A stretch of 7,973 bases of DNA, from NCBI GenBank assembly GCA_027067015.1, contig JAMOMS010000219.1:1-7973 (forward strand), written 5' to 3'. The DNA comes from Campylobacterales bacterium. GTDB lineage: Bacteria > Campylobacterota > Campylobacteria > Campylobacterales > Hydrogenimonadaceae. Positions 1-5,437 of the stretch are shown here, piece after piece (the stretch's first letter is position 1; each line of letters begins with the position of its first letter). Made by a program: the position numbers and the translations under genes. The notes under the pieces were generated by a model, which was not told the DNA's origin, did not search any database, and saw only the letters and a list, made by a program, of their open reading frames with translations.

Positions 1-590
1 TTCGCCCCCTGCTGGAGGCCATGCCCCTGCTTCGGCCCGCCAATTATCCTGACGGGGTGCCGGGCAGGGGGGTGAAAGTGGCGTGGGTGGGCAAGACGCC
101 TTTGGCTGTTATAAGCCTGATGGGCTATTACGGGATGCCGATGGTGGACAACCCCTTTCTTGTCGCCAAACGGATTGTGGCGGATCTCAAGGCGGAAGGG
201 GTGGCGCATATTGTTATCGATTTTCACGCCGAGTCCACCAGTGAGAAGCGGGGGCTTTTAATGATGCTCAAACCCGATGTCTCGGCGATATTCGGCACCC
301 ACACCCACGTCGGTACCGACGATCTGACAATTGACGGGGGGTGTATGTATGTGACCGATGTGGGGCTGACCGGGTGCCGGGACAATGTGATCGGCATGGA
401 TGCCAAAGTGCCGGTGGAGCGCTTTTTGACGGGGTTGCCGGGGCGTTTTGAGGTGCCCGCGAAATGCAGGACGATTTTGCAGATGGCGGTGGTGGAACTC
501 AATAGCCAAGGACGGGCTGTTGAGGCTTGCAAAGTGCGGGTCTTTGATGACGGTACCGTTTTGAGACAGGAAGCGTGGCGGGAGGAGTAG
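1..590 (+). CDS. YmdB-type (TIGR00282) metallophosphoesterase, 5' end missing
   Basis: C-terminal part of a calcineurin-like metallophosphoesterase of the YmdB/TIGR00282 family. Reading is open from base 3 (RPLLEAMPLL...), and family members are usually about 260 residues, so roughly the first 70 residues, including the N-terminal metal ligands, lie before the window; the ATG at 21 is internal. Seen here (numbering from that ATG): the LLRPANYP..PGRG block near 3-17, DFHAEST with His69, and GTHTHV with His94 and His96, which match metal-binding histidines of the family, then YVTDVGLTG. Characterised relatives such as Bacillus YmdB hydrolyse 2',3'-cyclic nucleotides, and in many genomes the gene neighbours rny; that partner is not visible here. 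The substrate in this organism is unknown. A GC-rich stem-loop starts 3 bp after the TAG stop. Confidence 0.9.
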   Translation, partial: RPLLEAMPLLRPANYPDGVPGRGVKVAWVGKTPLAVISLMGYYGMPMVDNPFLVAKRIVADLKAEGVAHIVIDFHAESTSEKRGLLMMLKPDVSAIFGTHTHVGTDDLTIDGGCMYVTDVGLTGCRDNVIGMDAKVPVERFLTGLPGRFEVPAKCRTILQMAVVELNSQGRAVEACKVRVFDDGTVLRQEAWREE

Positions 591-593
591 GGG

Positions 594-617
594 GCAGGGC
601 GGAAAACCCGCCCCTGC
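594..617 (+). terminator. GC-rich stem-loop just after the YmdB-type stop, no U-tract
   Basis: GGGCGG (597-602) pairs with CCGCCC (608-613) around an AAAAC loop. GCA (594-596) and TGC (615-617) extend the stem past one bulged C (614). The stop codon is at 588-590. The next bases (GTAGGTCAG) are not T-rich, so this is not a classical intrinsic terminator. It may be a 3'-end stabilising hairpin or a weak terminator helped by Rho. Confidence 0.45.
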
Positions 618-652
618 GTAGGTCAGTAAAGCCTCAGATAGAAGGCAGAGTA

Positions 653-685
653 GCAATATGACAAGAAATAGACCCCGCATATTGC
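653..685. repeat. 8-bp perfect inverted repeat, 17-bp spacer
   Basis: GCAATATG (653-660) is the exact reverse complement of CATATTGC (678-685). The element lies in the gap between the YmdB-type gene and magIII, between two other stem-loops. It could be an RNA hairpin or a binding site for a dimeric regulator. No gene start on the plus strand is close enough to suggest which. Confidence 0.4.
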
Positions 686-693
686 CCCCTTCG

Positions 694-763
694 TTTGGTT
701 TGGGGGTGGTAAAAAAAACCCATCGGGAGCGACCCGATAGGCTTTACCACCCCGTCAACCAAA
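694..763. repeat. 70-bp nested inverted repeat (compound stem-loop)
   Basis: There are three nested pairings: TTTGGTT (694-700) with AACCAAA (757-763); GGGGTGGTAAA (703-713) with TTTACCACCCC (743-753), an exact 11-bp match; and ATCGGG (722-727) with CCCGAT (733-738) around a 5-base loop, continued by CC/GG past one mismatch. RNA from either strand would fold into a long imperfect hairpin. The asymmetric A8/T8 run at 711-718 makes the inner part a terminator on the minus strand only. Confidence 0.6.
711..742 (-). terminator. intrinsic terminator on the minus strand
   Basis: Read on the minus strand this is GCC-T-ATCGGG, loop TCGCT, CCCGAT-GGG, then eight Ts (718-711). A GC-rich stem followed directly by T8 is the standard rho-independent terminator layout. 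No annotated minus-strand gene ends here: the nearest upstream one (DUF2853) stops at 1468. It therefore either ends a short RNA starting near 780 or stops antisense transcription through magIII. Confidence 0.7.
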
Positions 764-780
764 AACAGGTGTTACTCATC
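711..780 (-). ncRNA. candidate ~70-nt small RNA or terminated leader
   Basis: A minus-strand promoter (-10 TATAAT at 792-787) predicts a start near 780, and a strong intrinsic terminator ends at about 711, which gives a short transcript of about 70 nt. The 5' part is U-rich in the middle (CUGUUUUUGG) and the 3' part is the terminator hairpin. I recognise no known RNA family. It could instead be an attenuated leader for something further along the minus strand, or the terminator may simply block antisense transcription. Existence is inferred from promoter plus terminator only. Confidence 0.35.
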
Positions 781-786
781 ACCCAA

Positions 787-816
787 ATTATAGTACAGGT
801 TAGGAGAGATGACCAA
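787..816 (-). promoter_or_regulatory. sigma70-like promoter facing away from magIII
   Basis: The minus strand reads TTGGTC (816-811), an 18-bp spacer, then TATAAT (792-787), with a predicted start near 780. The -10 is a perfect match and the -35 matches 3 of 6. The -35 overlaps the first codons of magIII. On the plus strand the same bases give a weaker -10-like TATAGT (789-794) that could serve magIII but would leave a leader of only about 8 nt. Confidence 0.4.
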
Positions 817-1471
817 CAGTTACGAATTGCTTGAAGCCCTGCATCGGCTTGATCTGCCCGTGCAAAGTCGGGATGCGTGGTGGTGGCCAAACAGCGGCAC
901 CTACGAGGTGGTCGTGGGGGCGGTGCTCACACAAAATACCCGCTGGGAGAAGGTGGAAGAGGCGCTGGAGAATCTGCGAAGTCTGGAGGCCCTGAGTATC
1001 GAAGGGTTGGCCAATTTGGACGCAGAACTTCTGCGTGAGGCGATCAAACCGGCGGGCTTTTACAATACCAAGGCTAAATACCTCACACTGCTCAACCAGG
1101 CCGTTGGCGACAAGTTCGGCGATTTTGAAACCTTTCAGATCGAGGTGGATCGCCGTTGGCTTCTTGGCAAAAAGGGGATCGGCGAGGAGACGGCCGACGC
1201 GATTTTAAACTACGCCTGTTACCGGGAGGTGATGGTGGCCGATGCCTACAGCGCGGCGCTCTTGGGGGCTTTTGGCTATGAGTTTGACGACTACAGAGGG
1301 GTGCAGGGGTGGCTGGTAGAAGGGCTAAAAGATTATGATATTAAGGCCAGAAAGCTCTTTCCCGATCTACCCAAAGCGCAGATTTACGCCCTTTTTCACG
1401 GGATGATCGTGGAGTATTGCAAGCGCCACAAGCGCGGCAGGCGCGTGGATGTGGCGCCGCTTGAAGGTTAG
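809..1471 (+). CDS. magIII: MagIII-like 3-methyladenine DNA glycosylase (HhH-GPD)
   Basis: A 220-residue helix-hairpin-helix GPD glycosylase of the endonuclease III fold, most like Helicobacter pylori MagIII, which removes 3-methyladenine from alkylated DNA to start base excision repair. Seen: the MagIII-specific WWWPN near the N terminus (24-28), GAVLTQNT (37-44), PAGFYNTKAK (81-90), the hairpin LLGKKGIGEETADA (118-131), and Asp145 in MVADAYS at the catalytic aspartate position. The C terminus has a single Cys (about 204), so the four-Cys iron-sulfur cluster of true endonuclease III is absent, as in MagIII. The ATG at 809 is supported by alignment of TNSYELLEALHRLDL with the Helicobacter N terminus. 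AGGAG (802-806) lies only 2 nt before it, an unusually short spacing. The 3' end overlaps the stop of the convergent DUF2853 gene. Confidence 0.88.
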   Translation: MTNSYELLEALHRLDLPVQSRDAWWWPNSGTYEVVVGAVLTQNTRWEKVEEALENLRSLEALSIEGLANLDAELLREAIKPAGFYNTKAKYLTLLNQAVGDKFGDFETFQIEVDRRWLLGKKGIGEETADAILNYACYREVMVADAYSAALLGAFGYEFDDYRGVQGWLVEGLKDYDIKARKLFPDLPKAQIYALFHGMIVEYCKRHKRGRRVDVAPLEG

Positions 1472-1803
1472 GCGTAGACCGACTCTTTACCCAGTTTTTT
1501 GGCCAGCAGGGCATAGAAGAGGGCGCGGTATTTGCGGTTGGAGGCTTTCATCGCTTCACACACCTCTTGGATGGCTTTGTCCATTTTTCCGTCATCTGTA
1601 AGCCCCAGCTTTTTTTTCAAAAAATTAGTTTTGACTCGAGCCAACTCAGAAGGGTCTGAACAAGAGACAGATTCGGCATCAGCTCTATAAATAGAAGGTC
1701 CCAGGGCTTTGGTGGCCTTTTCAATCAGCGCGTCATCCAGTCCCAATCCCAACTTGGCGTTGCTCTCTTTATATTTGGCGATCTTTTCGTCCAGTTTGCT
1801 CAC
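1468..1803 (-). CDS. DUF2853 family protein
   Basis: A small soluble 111-residue protein recognised as DUF2853 by MSKLDEKIAKY at the start, GPSIYRADAESVSCSDP in the middle (about 35-51), LKKKLGL (62-68) and the C-terminal NRKYRALFYALL-KKLGKESVY block. The function of the family is unknown; it is small and mostly helical, with no signal peptide, membrane segment or catalytic motif visible. The start is GTG (1803-1801) with a perfect AAGGAG 6 nt upstream. Its own extended -10 lies inside the end of the preceding lipoprotein gene, so it can be transcribed independently. Lys65-Lys67 or nearby are encoded by a run of eight As (1617-1610), a possible slippage site. The gene is convergent with magIII, with a 4-bp overlap of the stop codons. 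Confidence 0.88.
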   Translation of the reverse strand: MSKLDEKIAKYKESNAKLGLGLDDALIEKATKALGPSIYRADAESVSCSDPSELARVKTNFLKKKLGLTDDGKMDKAIQEVCEAMKASNRKYRALFYALLAKKLGKESVYA

Positions 1804-1831
1804 TTGTTTCTCCTTGTGAAAAATATGTGAT

Positions 1832-3109
1832 TTATTGTAGCATATTTTCGGTCACGATATTCATGCTTTTGATCCTGTTAATCAAAAGGCTCTTTTTGTC
1901 GGCGTCGGGGAGGTTTTGGCCAAGATAGAGGGTGGAGATGACGGCCCGGCCGATGATATGCCGCCCGCCCCCTTTGGTCTTGATGCCCCAGGTGTTGTGC
2001 ATGGCGTAGGCACGGCCCTTTTGGTGGCCGATGTAGAGCATAATGTGGCCGGGCAGATAGAGTAGGGTCTGGAAAGGCACGCCCTCTTCAATAATGCGCT
2101 GTTCTTTCTGTGTGGGCGAAAGTTTGGAAAGATCGATCACCCGGCCAATTTTGGCCTGGGCCCTGGAGTTGCGGGGCAACCAGATGCCAAAGGGCATGAA
2201 AAAGTCGCGGGTCATGGCCGAGCAGTCGCGCTTGCCCCCCAGTCCGCCCCAGCCGTAGGGCTCGTTCAGGAGGCTTTGGATGACGCGCGAGACGGTTTGA
2301 GGCGTCATGGGCAGGGGCATTCTGGCGACGGCCGTTTGGGGCAGGGTGACGGTTTGTAGATAGCCGCGGTAGGGTATGAGCGCCTTAAAAGGCGGGGTTT
2401 TGGCCTCGGCCAAGGGAAGCAGGGTGGCGCTTTTGGCGTAGAAAAGAAAGGCGCCGTTTGGGCCGTAGAGCGGTTTGTGCTCATCCAGTATCACCGCCAG
2501 GGGGGCTGAGGAGAGGGTTTGAACGGTCTGCTCATCCACATAGGCGATGTCGCGCACGCTAACCCAGCCCACTGCGAAGGGGGTGGCCACATAGGCCCAG
2601 GCCCGATCGGCGCTTAGATGGGATACACGCAGTGGGGTGAGGGGTTTGACGGCGCTGTTTTGGTTGTAGTCAAAGGGGTAGCCCTCCCCGGGGCGGTCGG
2701 GTTGGTAGAAGATGGGGTCGGCGGTGGGAAAGAGGCGCAGATTTGTGGGGTAGGTAACAATCGCCTTTTTGTTCAGGCTGTTGAGCGCTTCGTAGCGGGC
2801 GTTGGTTTGCCACCGGCGGTAGTGGGCGGGGGTGAGGGGTCTGCGGTTGAGGCCGTAGGTGGCCTTTTTGGGGTAGAAACCGCCGGCCCAGAGGGCGTCG
2901 CTTTGGCGAAAGACAAAGGGATCCTGCCAGGGTCGGTAGCGGCGGGCCAGAAGGTTGGCGTAGAGCCTGGCGCTTTGCGGTTTGGGTATGGGCGTGATTT
3001 GTGAAAGAAAAGGTTTGGGTGAGGCGACAAGACGGGGTTGGGGCTGTTGGGGCGCGCAACCGGCAAGAAACCACGCAAGAAAGAGCGATAGCAGGAAAAG
3101 CGTGCGCAT
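1832..3109 (-). CDS. NlpC/P60 (C40) peptidase lipoprotein with SH3 domains
   Basis: A 425-residue predicted envelope lipoprotein and likely peptidoglycan endopeptidase. Order: signal peptide MRTLFLLSLFLAWFLAGC with lipobox LAGC (15-18, lipidated Cys18), Pro-rich linker (19-47), N-terminal stabilising segment (about 48-115), bacterial SH3 domains (about 118-250; VGWVSVRDIAYVD at 180-192 is typical), and the C40 catalytic domain from about 270. The catalytic set is complete: Cys296 in RDCSAMTRDFF, His355 in LPGHIMLYIG, and a third polar residue His371 in MHNTWG. C40 enzymes of this layout cleave near the D-Glu to diaminopimelate bond of stem peptides. The ATG lies 1 bp after the dnaX stop, with AAGG 6 nt upstream inside dnaX, so translation is probably coupled to dnaX. 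The exact substrate and the role in division or recycling are not shown by sequence. Confidence 0.88.
   Translation of the reverse strand: MRTLFLLSLFLAWFLAGCAPQQPQPRLVASPKPFLSQITPIPKPQSARLYANLLARRYRPWQDPFVFRQSDALWAGGFYPKKATYGLNRRPLTPAHYRRWQTNARYEALNSLNKKAIVTYPTNLRLFPTADPIFYQPDRPGEGYPFDYNQNSAVKPLTPLRVSHLSADRAWAYVATPFAVGWVSVRDIAYVDEQTVQTLSSAPLAVILDEHKPLYGPNGAFLFYAKSATLLPLAEAKTPPFKALIPYRGYLQTVTLPQTAVARMPLPMTPQTVSRVIQSLLNEPYGWGGLGGKRDCSAMTRDFFMPFGIWLPRNSRAQAKIGRVIDLSKLSPTQKEQRIIEEGVPFQTLLYLPGHIMLYIGHQKGRAYAMHNTWGIKTKGGGRHIIGRAVISTLYLGQNLPDADKKSLLINRIKSMNIVTENMLQ
1834..1842 (-). promoter_or_regulatory. extended -10 promoter for the DUF2853 gene
   Basis: The minus strand reads TGC-TACAAT (1842-1834), an extended -10 element. 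The predicted start is near 1827, giving a leader of about 24 nt that carries the AAGGAG ribosome site. No good -35 is visible, as is common in Campylobacterota. The element overlaps the last codons and stop of the C40 lipoprotein gene. Confidence 0.5.
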
Positions 3110-3110
3110 T

Positions 3111-4790
3111 TTATACCTTGGAGCGGATAATCACCTTCTTGGCTTCAAAGAGCTCCATCGCCTTTTGTACCATCGGGTCGTTTTGCAGTTGGGCGGCGTC
3201 AAGTTCTTGCTGGGGGGTGTCGCAGGCGGGGGTGACGCAACCGCCTGAGGGCGGGATCTCGTCGGGGGCGTTTTGTGCCGGTGTCGGGTCGTTGGGCGAA
3301 GACTCGGTTTGGGGAGTGGCTGTCTGGGATGTGGCCGTTTGAACGGGTTTGGCGGGTGTATCGCTCTCGTTGTTCTGCGGTGCCGTTTGGGGCGGTTTGA
3401 CCAAAGCGATTTTGGTGCCGATGCCAAAAACCTCTTCGACAAAGTGGCGGATAATACCGAAGTGGTTTTTTAGCAGGGTTTTGTGCTCTCCATCGGCCCG
3501 GCTGATCCAGGAGAGGGTGCCCTCATTAAAATCGACAAACTCGATGCTCTCCTCAAACGCTTTGCCCAGTTCGGCGTTGCGGTCGTAGAGCTTTTCGATC
3601 ACCTTTTGAAAGCGCAGGCGGTTGTCGGGTTTGAGATCGGCTTTTGGGGGTGTTGGGGGTTTGGGGGCGGGTTGAGCGTTTTGAGAGGGCGCGGAGGGCG
3701 AGGCGGTTGTTTGGGGAGTGGGCATACCGCTCAATTCGCTCTCCAGCATCTCGATCATCTCGTCAATCTCTTTGACGTTGAGCGCTTCCATCAGTTTAAA
3801 GAGGGTCAAAGAGAGGACAAAATCGCCGTCGGTTCCCAGCGCCAGCAGGGGTTTGGCGTCAGCCAAAATCCGGTAAAAACGCTCCAAGAGCATGGGCGGG
3901 AAGCGGGGGTCGTTTTGTAGGAGTTTCTCTTTTAAAAAGAGGCTCATCTCATCGACCACCATCTCCGCCTCATGCGCTTCCAGCTCTTTGAGGTAGCTTC
4001 GCAGGGCCGTTTCGTCGCGTTTGAGGATGACATCAAAGAGTTTTTCAAGAAACTCCGGGTCAATGATGCCCAGCATCTGGGTCACGGTGGCCACATCCAC
4101 CCGTCCCTTGGCGTAGACGATGGCCTGATCAAGCAGGGTCAGGGTGTCGCGCAGTGACCCGCCGCCGCTTCGGGCCAGAATTTCGAGGGCTTCGGGCTCG
4201 AAAGCGACGTTTTCGGTGTTGAGAATATGCTCAAGGTGGCTAACGACCAGCGGTTTGGGGATTTTTTTGAAACGAAAGTGCTGGGTGCGGCTTAGGATGG
4301 TAGCCGGTAGCTTGAGCGGGTCGGTGGTGGCCAGAATGAATTTGACAAACTCGGGCGGCTCTTCCAGGGTTTTGAGCAGGGCGTTGAAGGCCTCTTTGGT
4401 GAGCATATGGACTTCATCGACAATGAAGATTTTAAAGCGGCCCGTGGAGGGTTTGTATTTGGTGTGTTCAATGAGGTCGCGAATATCGTCGATTTTCCGG
4501 CTGGAGGCGGCGTCCATCTCGATAATGTCGATATGGCGCCCCTCGTTGGCCATACGGCACTGTTCGCAGGTGTCGCAGGGTTTGGCGGTGGGCCCTTTTT
4601 CGCACAGCAGGGCTTTGGCGAAGATCCGGGCGGTGGAGGTTTTGCCACTGCCTCGCAATCCCGAGAAGAGATAGGCGTGGCCCAGGCGGTCCTGCTCCAA
4701 AGCCAGGGCCAGCGTGCGGCTGACAGCCTCCTGACCGATCAGATCCTCAAAACGGCGGGGACGGTATTTGAGCGCAAGTGCCTGAGACAA
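3111..4790 (-). CDS. dnaX: DNA polymerase III gamma/tau clamp loader subunit
   Basis: A 559-residue AAA+ ATPase that loads the sliding clamp onto primed DNA in the replisome. Seen: ALALKYRPRRFEDLIGQ (4-20), Walker A GLRGSGKTS (44-52), the zinc module Cys63/72/75/78, Walker B IFIVDEVH (121-128), LLKTLEEPPE (138-147), sensor 1 ATTDPLKLP (154-162), and SRT (167-169), where many bacteria have SRC; Arg168 is the arginine finger. Two Pro/Thr/Gln-rich linkers (about 356-392 and 465-530) flank a folded segment, and a final helix (DPMVQKAMELFEAKK) ends the protein. The only in-frame start is TTG (4790-4788), preceded by a stop a few codons upstream; AAGG is 7 nt before it. The gene lies 38 bp after the toxin gene and 1 bp before the C40 lipoprotein gene. 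An in-frame A-AAA-AAC heptamer at codons 441-442 could allow a shorter or altered isoform. Confidence 0.97.
   Translation of the reverse strand: MSQALALKYRPRRFEDLIGQEAVSRTLALALEQDRLGHAYLFSGLRGSGKTSTARIFAKALLCEKGPTAKPCDTCEQCRMANEGRHIDIIEMDAASSRKIDDIRDLIEHTKYKPSTGRFKIFIVDEVHMLTKEAFNALLKTLEEPPEFVKFILATTDPLKLPATILSRTQHFRFKKIPKPLVVSHLEHILNTENVAFEPEALEILARSGGGSLRDTLTLLDQAIVYAKGRVDVATVTQMLGIIDPEFLEKLFDVILKRDETALRSYLKELEAHEAEMVVDEMSLFLKEKLLQNDPRFPPMLLERFYRILADAKPLLALGTDGDFVLSLTLFKLMEALNVKEIDEMIEMLESELSGMPTPQTTASPSAPSQNAQPAPKPPTPPKADLKPDNRLRFQKVIEKLYDRNAELGKAFEESIEFVDFNEGTLSWISRADGEHKTLLKNHFGIIRHFVEEVFGIGTKIALVKPPQTAPQNNESDTPAKPVQTATSQTATPQTESSPNDPTPAQNAPDEIPPSGGCVTPACDTPQQELDAAQLQNDPMVQKAMELFEAKKVIIRSKV
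3465..3471 (-). promoter_or_regulatory. possible -1 frameshift heptamer in dnaX
   Basis: The minus strand reads A-AAA-AAC with AAA and AAC as the in-frame codons 441-442 of dnaX, the X-XXY-YYZ pattern. A Shine-Dalgarno-like GGAGAG (3491-3486) lies 14 nt upstream. CTTCG/CGAAG (3462-3458 with 3438-3434) could pair just downstream, though the 2-nt gap and 19-nt loop are not ideal. The -1 frame stays open for about 85 codons to a TGA near 3200, so a shift would swap the C-terminal tail rather than truncate at once. Both alternative frames are open here, so openness alone proves little. Confidence 0.25.
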
Positions 4791-4828
4791 GAACCAACCT
4801 TTTTTGTTTTAAGTGTATCGAAGATGAG

Positions 4829-5113
4829 CTAATAAACTTCTTTTCGATGGGCGACGCGAACGATATGGATGAGAAGCTCATCATGGAGTTTCTCGTATAT
4901 AACACGATAGCTTCGCAGTCGTAAGCGATAAAACCCCTCCCACTCCCCTTTGAACTTTTTGATTTTTGATCGATGCATCAATTCCCGTTCATAGAAGGTG
5001 TCGTAGTGGTCGATGAACTCCCGCAAAGAGGAGACGATGAAGCGTTTGGTCTGAGGGTCGAGCTTGTCGAGTTCTTTTTTGGCAGCGGGGTGAAACGTGA
5101 GTGAAAAAGGCAT
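4829..5113 (-). CDS. RelE/ParE family toxin
   Basis: A 94-residue toxin of a type II pair with the RelE/ParE fold. Seen: SLTFHPAAKKELDKLDP at the N terminus (4-20), the core GFYRLRLRSYRVIYEK (60-75) with Arg65 and Arg70, then IHIVRVAHRKEVY to the end, with His89, Arg90 and the terminal Tyr94. RelE members cut mRNA in the ribosomal A site and ParE members poison gyrase. The basic residues and terminal Tyr favour a RelE-like nuclease, but this is inference. The ATG directly follows the antitoxin TAA (TAAATG), implying coupled translation and tight stoichiometry. The stop lies 38 bp before the dnaX start codon, and no terminator is visible between them. Confidence 0.88.
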   Translation of the reverse strand: MPFSLTFHPAAKKELDKLDPQTKRFIVSSLREFIDHYDTFYERELMHRSKIKKFKGEWEGFYRLRLRSYRVIYEKLHDELLIHIVRVAHRKEVY

Positions 5114-5341
5114 TTAAAGCCCCAACTCTTTTTCCAGCTCTTCCAAAGATATGGGGGAGGTTTTGCCCTCTTTGATCTCCTGGGAGCGTTTTTTCGCTAC
5201 CTTCAAGTCGAGGTGGTCAAAATAGCGCTGGAGTGCTTCGGTGACGATATGGCTCTTTTTTTCACCCAACTCTTCGGCAAATTCGGAGAGCTCTTCGACG
5301 ATATGATCGGGAAGTGAAAAGGTCGTTTTGATGGCATGCAT
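5114..5341 (-). CDS. ribbon-helix-helix antitoxin
   Basis: A 75-residue partner of the RelE/ParE toxin. Residues 5-42 (KTTFSLPDHIVEELSEFAEE, then KSHIVTEALQRYFD) fit a ribbon-helix-helix DNA-binding domain: a short strand with alternating polar residues, then two helices. The charged C-terminal tail (about 50-75, SLEELEKELGL at the end) is of the type that wraps and blocks the toxin. In such modules the antitoxin alone, and more strongly the complex, represses the operon. The start is the ATG at 5341, with perfect AAGGAG (5353-5348) 6 nt upstream. A strong promoter with an inverted repeat around the -10 precedes it. Confidence 0.87.
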   Translation of the reverse strand: MHAIKTTFSLPDHIVEELSEFAEELGEKKSHIVTEALQRYFDHLDLKVAKKRSQEIKEGKTSPISLEELEKELGL

Positions 5342-5355
5342 CCGGCACTCCTTGC

Positions 5356-5381
5356 ATTTTATGGCTTATTATACATAAAAT
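5356..5381. promoter_or_regulatory. probable antitoxin operator (inverted repeat over the -10)
   Basis: ATTTTATG (5356-5363) and CATAAAAT (5374-5381) are perfect 8-bp inverted arms with a 10-bp spacer that contains the -10 hexamer. The arms cover the predicted start site and the bases just upstream of the -10, so binding would block polymerase. A second perfect repeat, AAATAT/ATATTT (5378-5383 and 5387-5392), adjoins it in the promoter spacer. A ribbon-helix-helix antitoxin is the natural candidate to bind here. Confidence 0.6.
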
Positions 5382-5397
5382 ATTCCATATTTGTGAA
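5368..5397 (-). promoter_or_regulatory. sigma70 promoter of the toxin-antitoxin operon
   Basis: The minus strand reads TTCACA (5397-5392), an 18-bp spacer, then TATAAT (5373-5368). The -35 matches 5 of 6 and the -10 all 6. The predicted start is near 5361, which leaves a leader of about 20 nt carrying AAGGAG. The promoter lies in the 104-bp gap between rho and the antitoxin gene. Confidence 0.7.
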
Positions 5398-5437
5398 AGT
5401 GTGTCGAACAGGAGAGGTGTTGGTTCAAGAAGAGTTT

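Noticed and set aside
258..594. C-terminal part of the 140-codon minus-strand frame opposite the YmdB-type gene
   Set aside because: It runs antisense to a well-conserved coding region, and its sequence there (many His, Arg, Pro) looks like a shadow. Only the hydrophobic start in the intergenic gap was kept, as a weak finding.
711..718. A8 run as part of a plus-strand bidirectional terminator for the YmdB-type gene
   Set aside because: On the plus strand the stem is followed only by CTTTACC, with no real T-run. The element is convincing on the minus strand only.
789..794. TATAGT as a plus-strand -10 for magIII
   Set aside because: No acceptable -35 is visible, and it would leave a leader of about 8 nt with the ribosome site almost at the 5' end. 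Possible but too weak to list as a feature.
2618..3004. Plus-strand Gly/Val-rich frame opposite the C40 lipoprotein gene
   Set aside because: Its composition is a typical antisense shadow of Pro-rich coding DNA, and the lipoprotein on the other strand has a full set of recognisable motifs.
3131..3442. 103-codon minus-strand frame inside the dnaX 3' end
   Set aside because: It overlaps the dnaX Pro/Thr/Gln-rich linker in another frame, is very rich in Arg and Pro, and has no ribosome site of note. Open frames are common in this GC-rich stretch.
4262..4268. A7 run in dnaX (codons near 174-176) as a frameshift site
   Set aside because: A shift here would cut within the ATPase core and give no useful gamma-like product. 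It is explained by the Lys-Lys-Ile codons.
4817..4848. ATCGAA/TTCGAT inverted repeat at the toxin gene end as a terminator before dnaX
   Set aside because: Only 6 bp with a 20-base loop and no U-run on the minus strand, so it is unlikely to terminate transcription.
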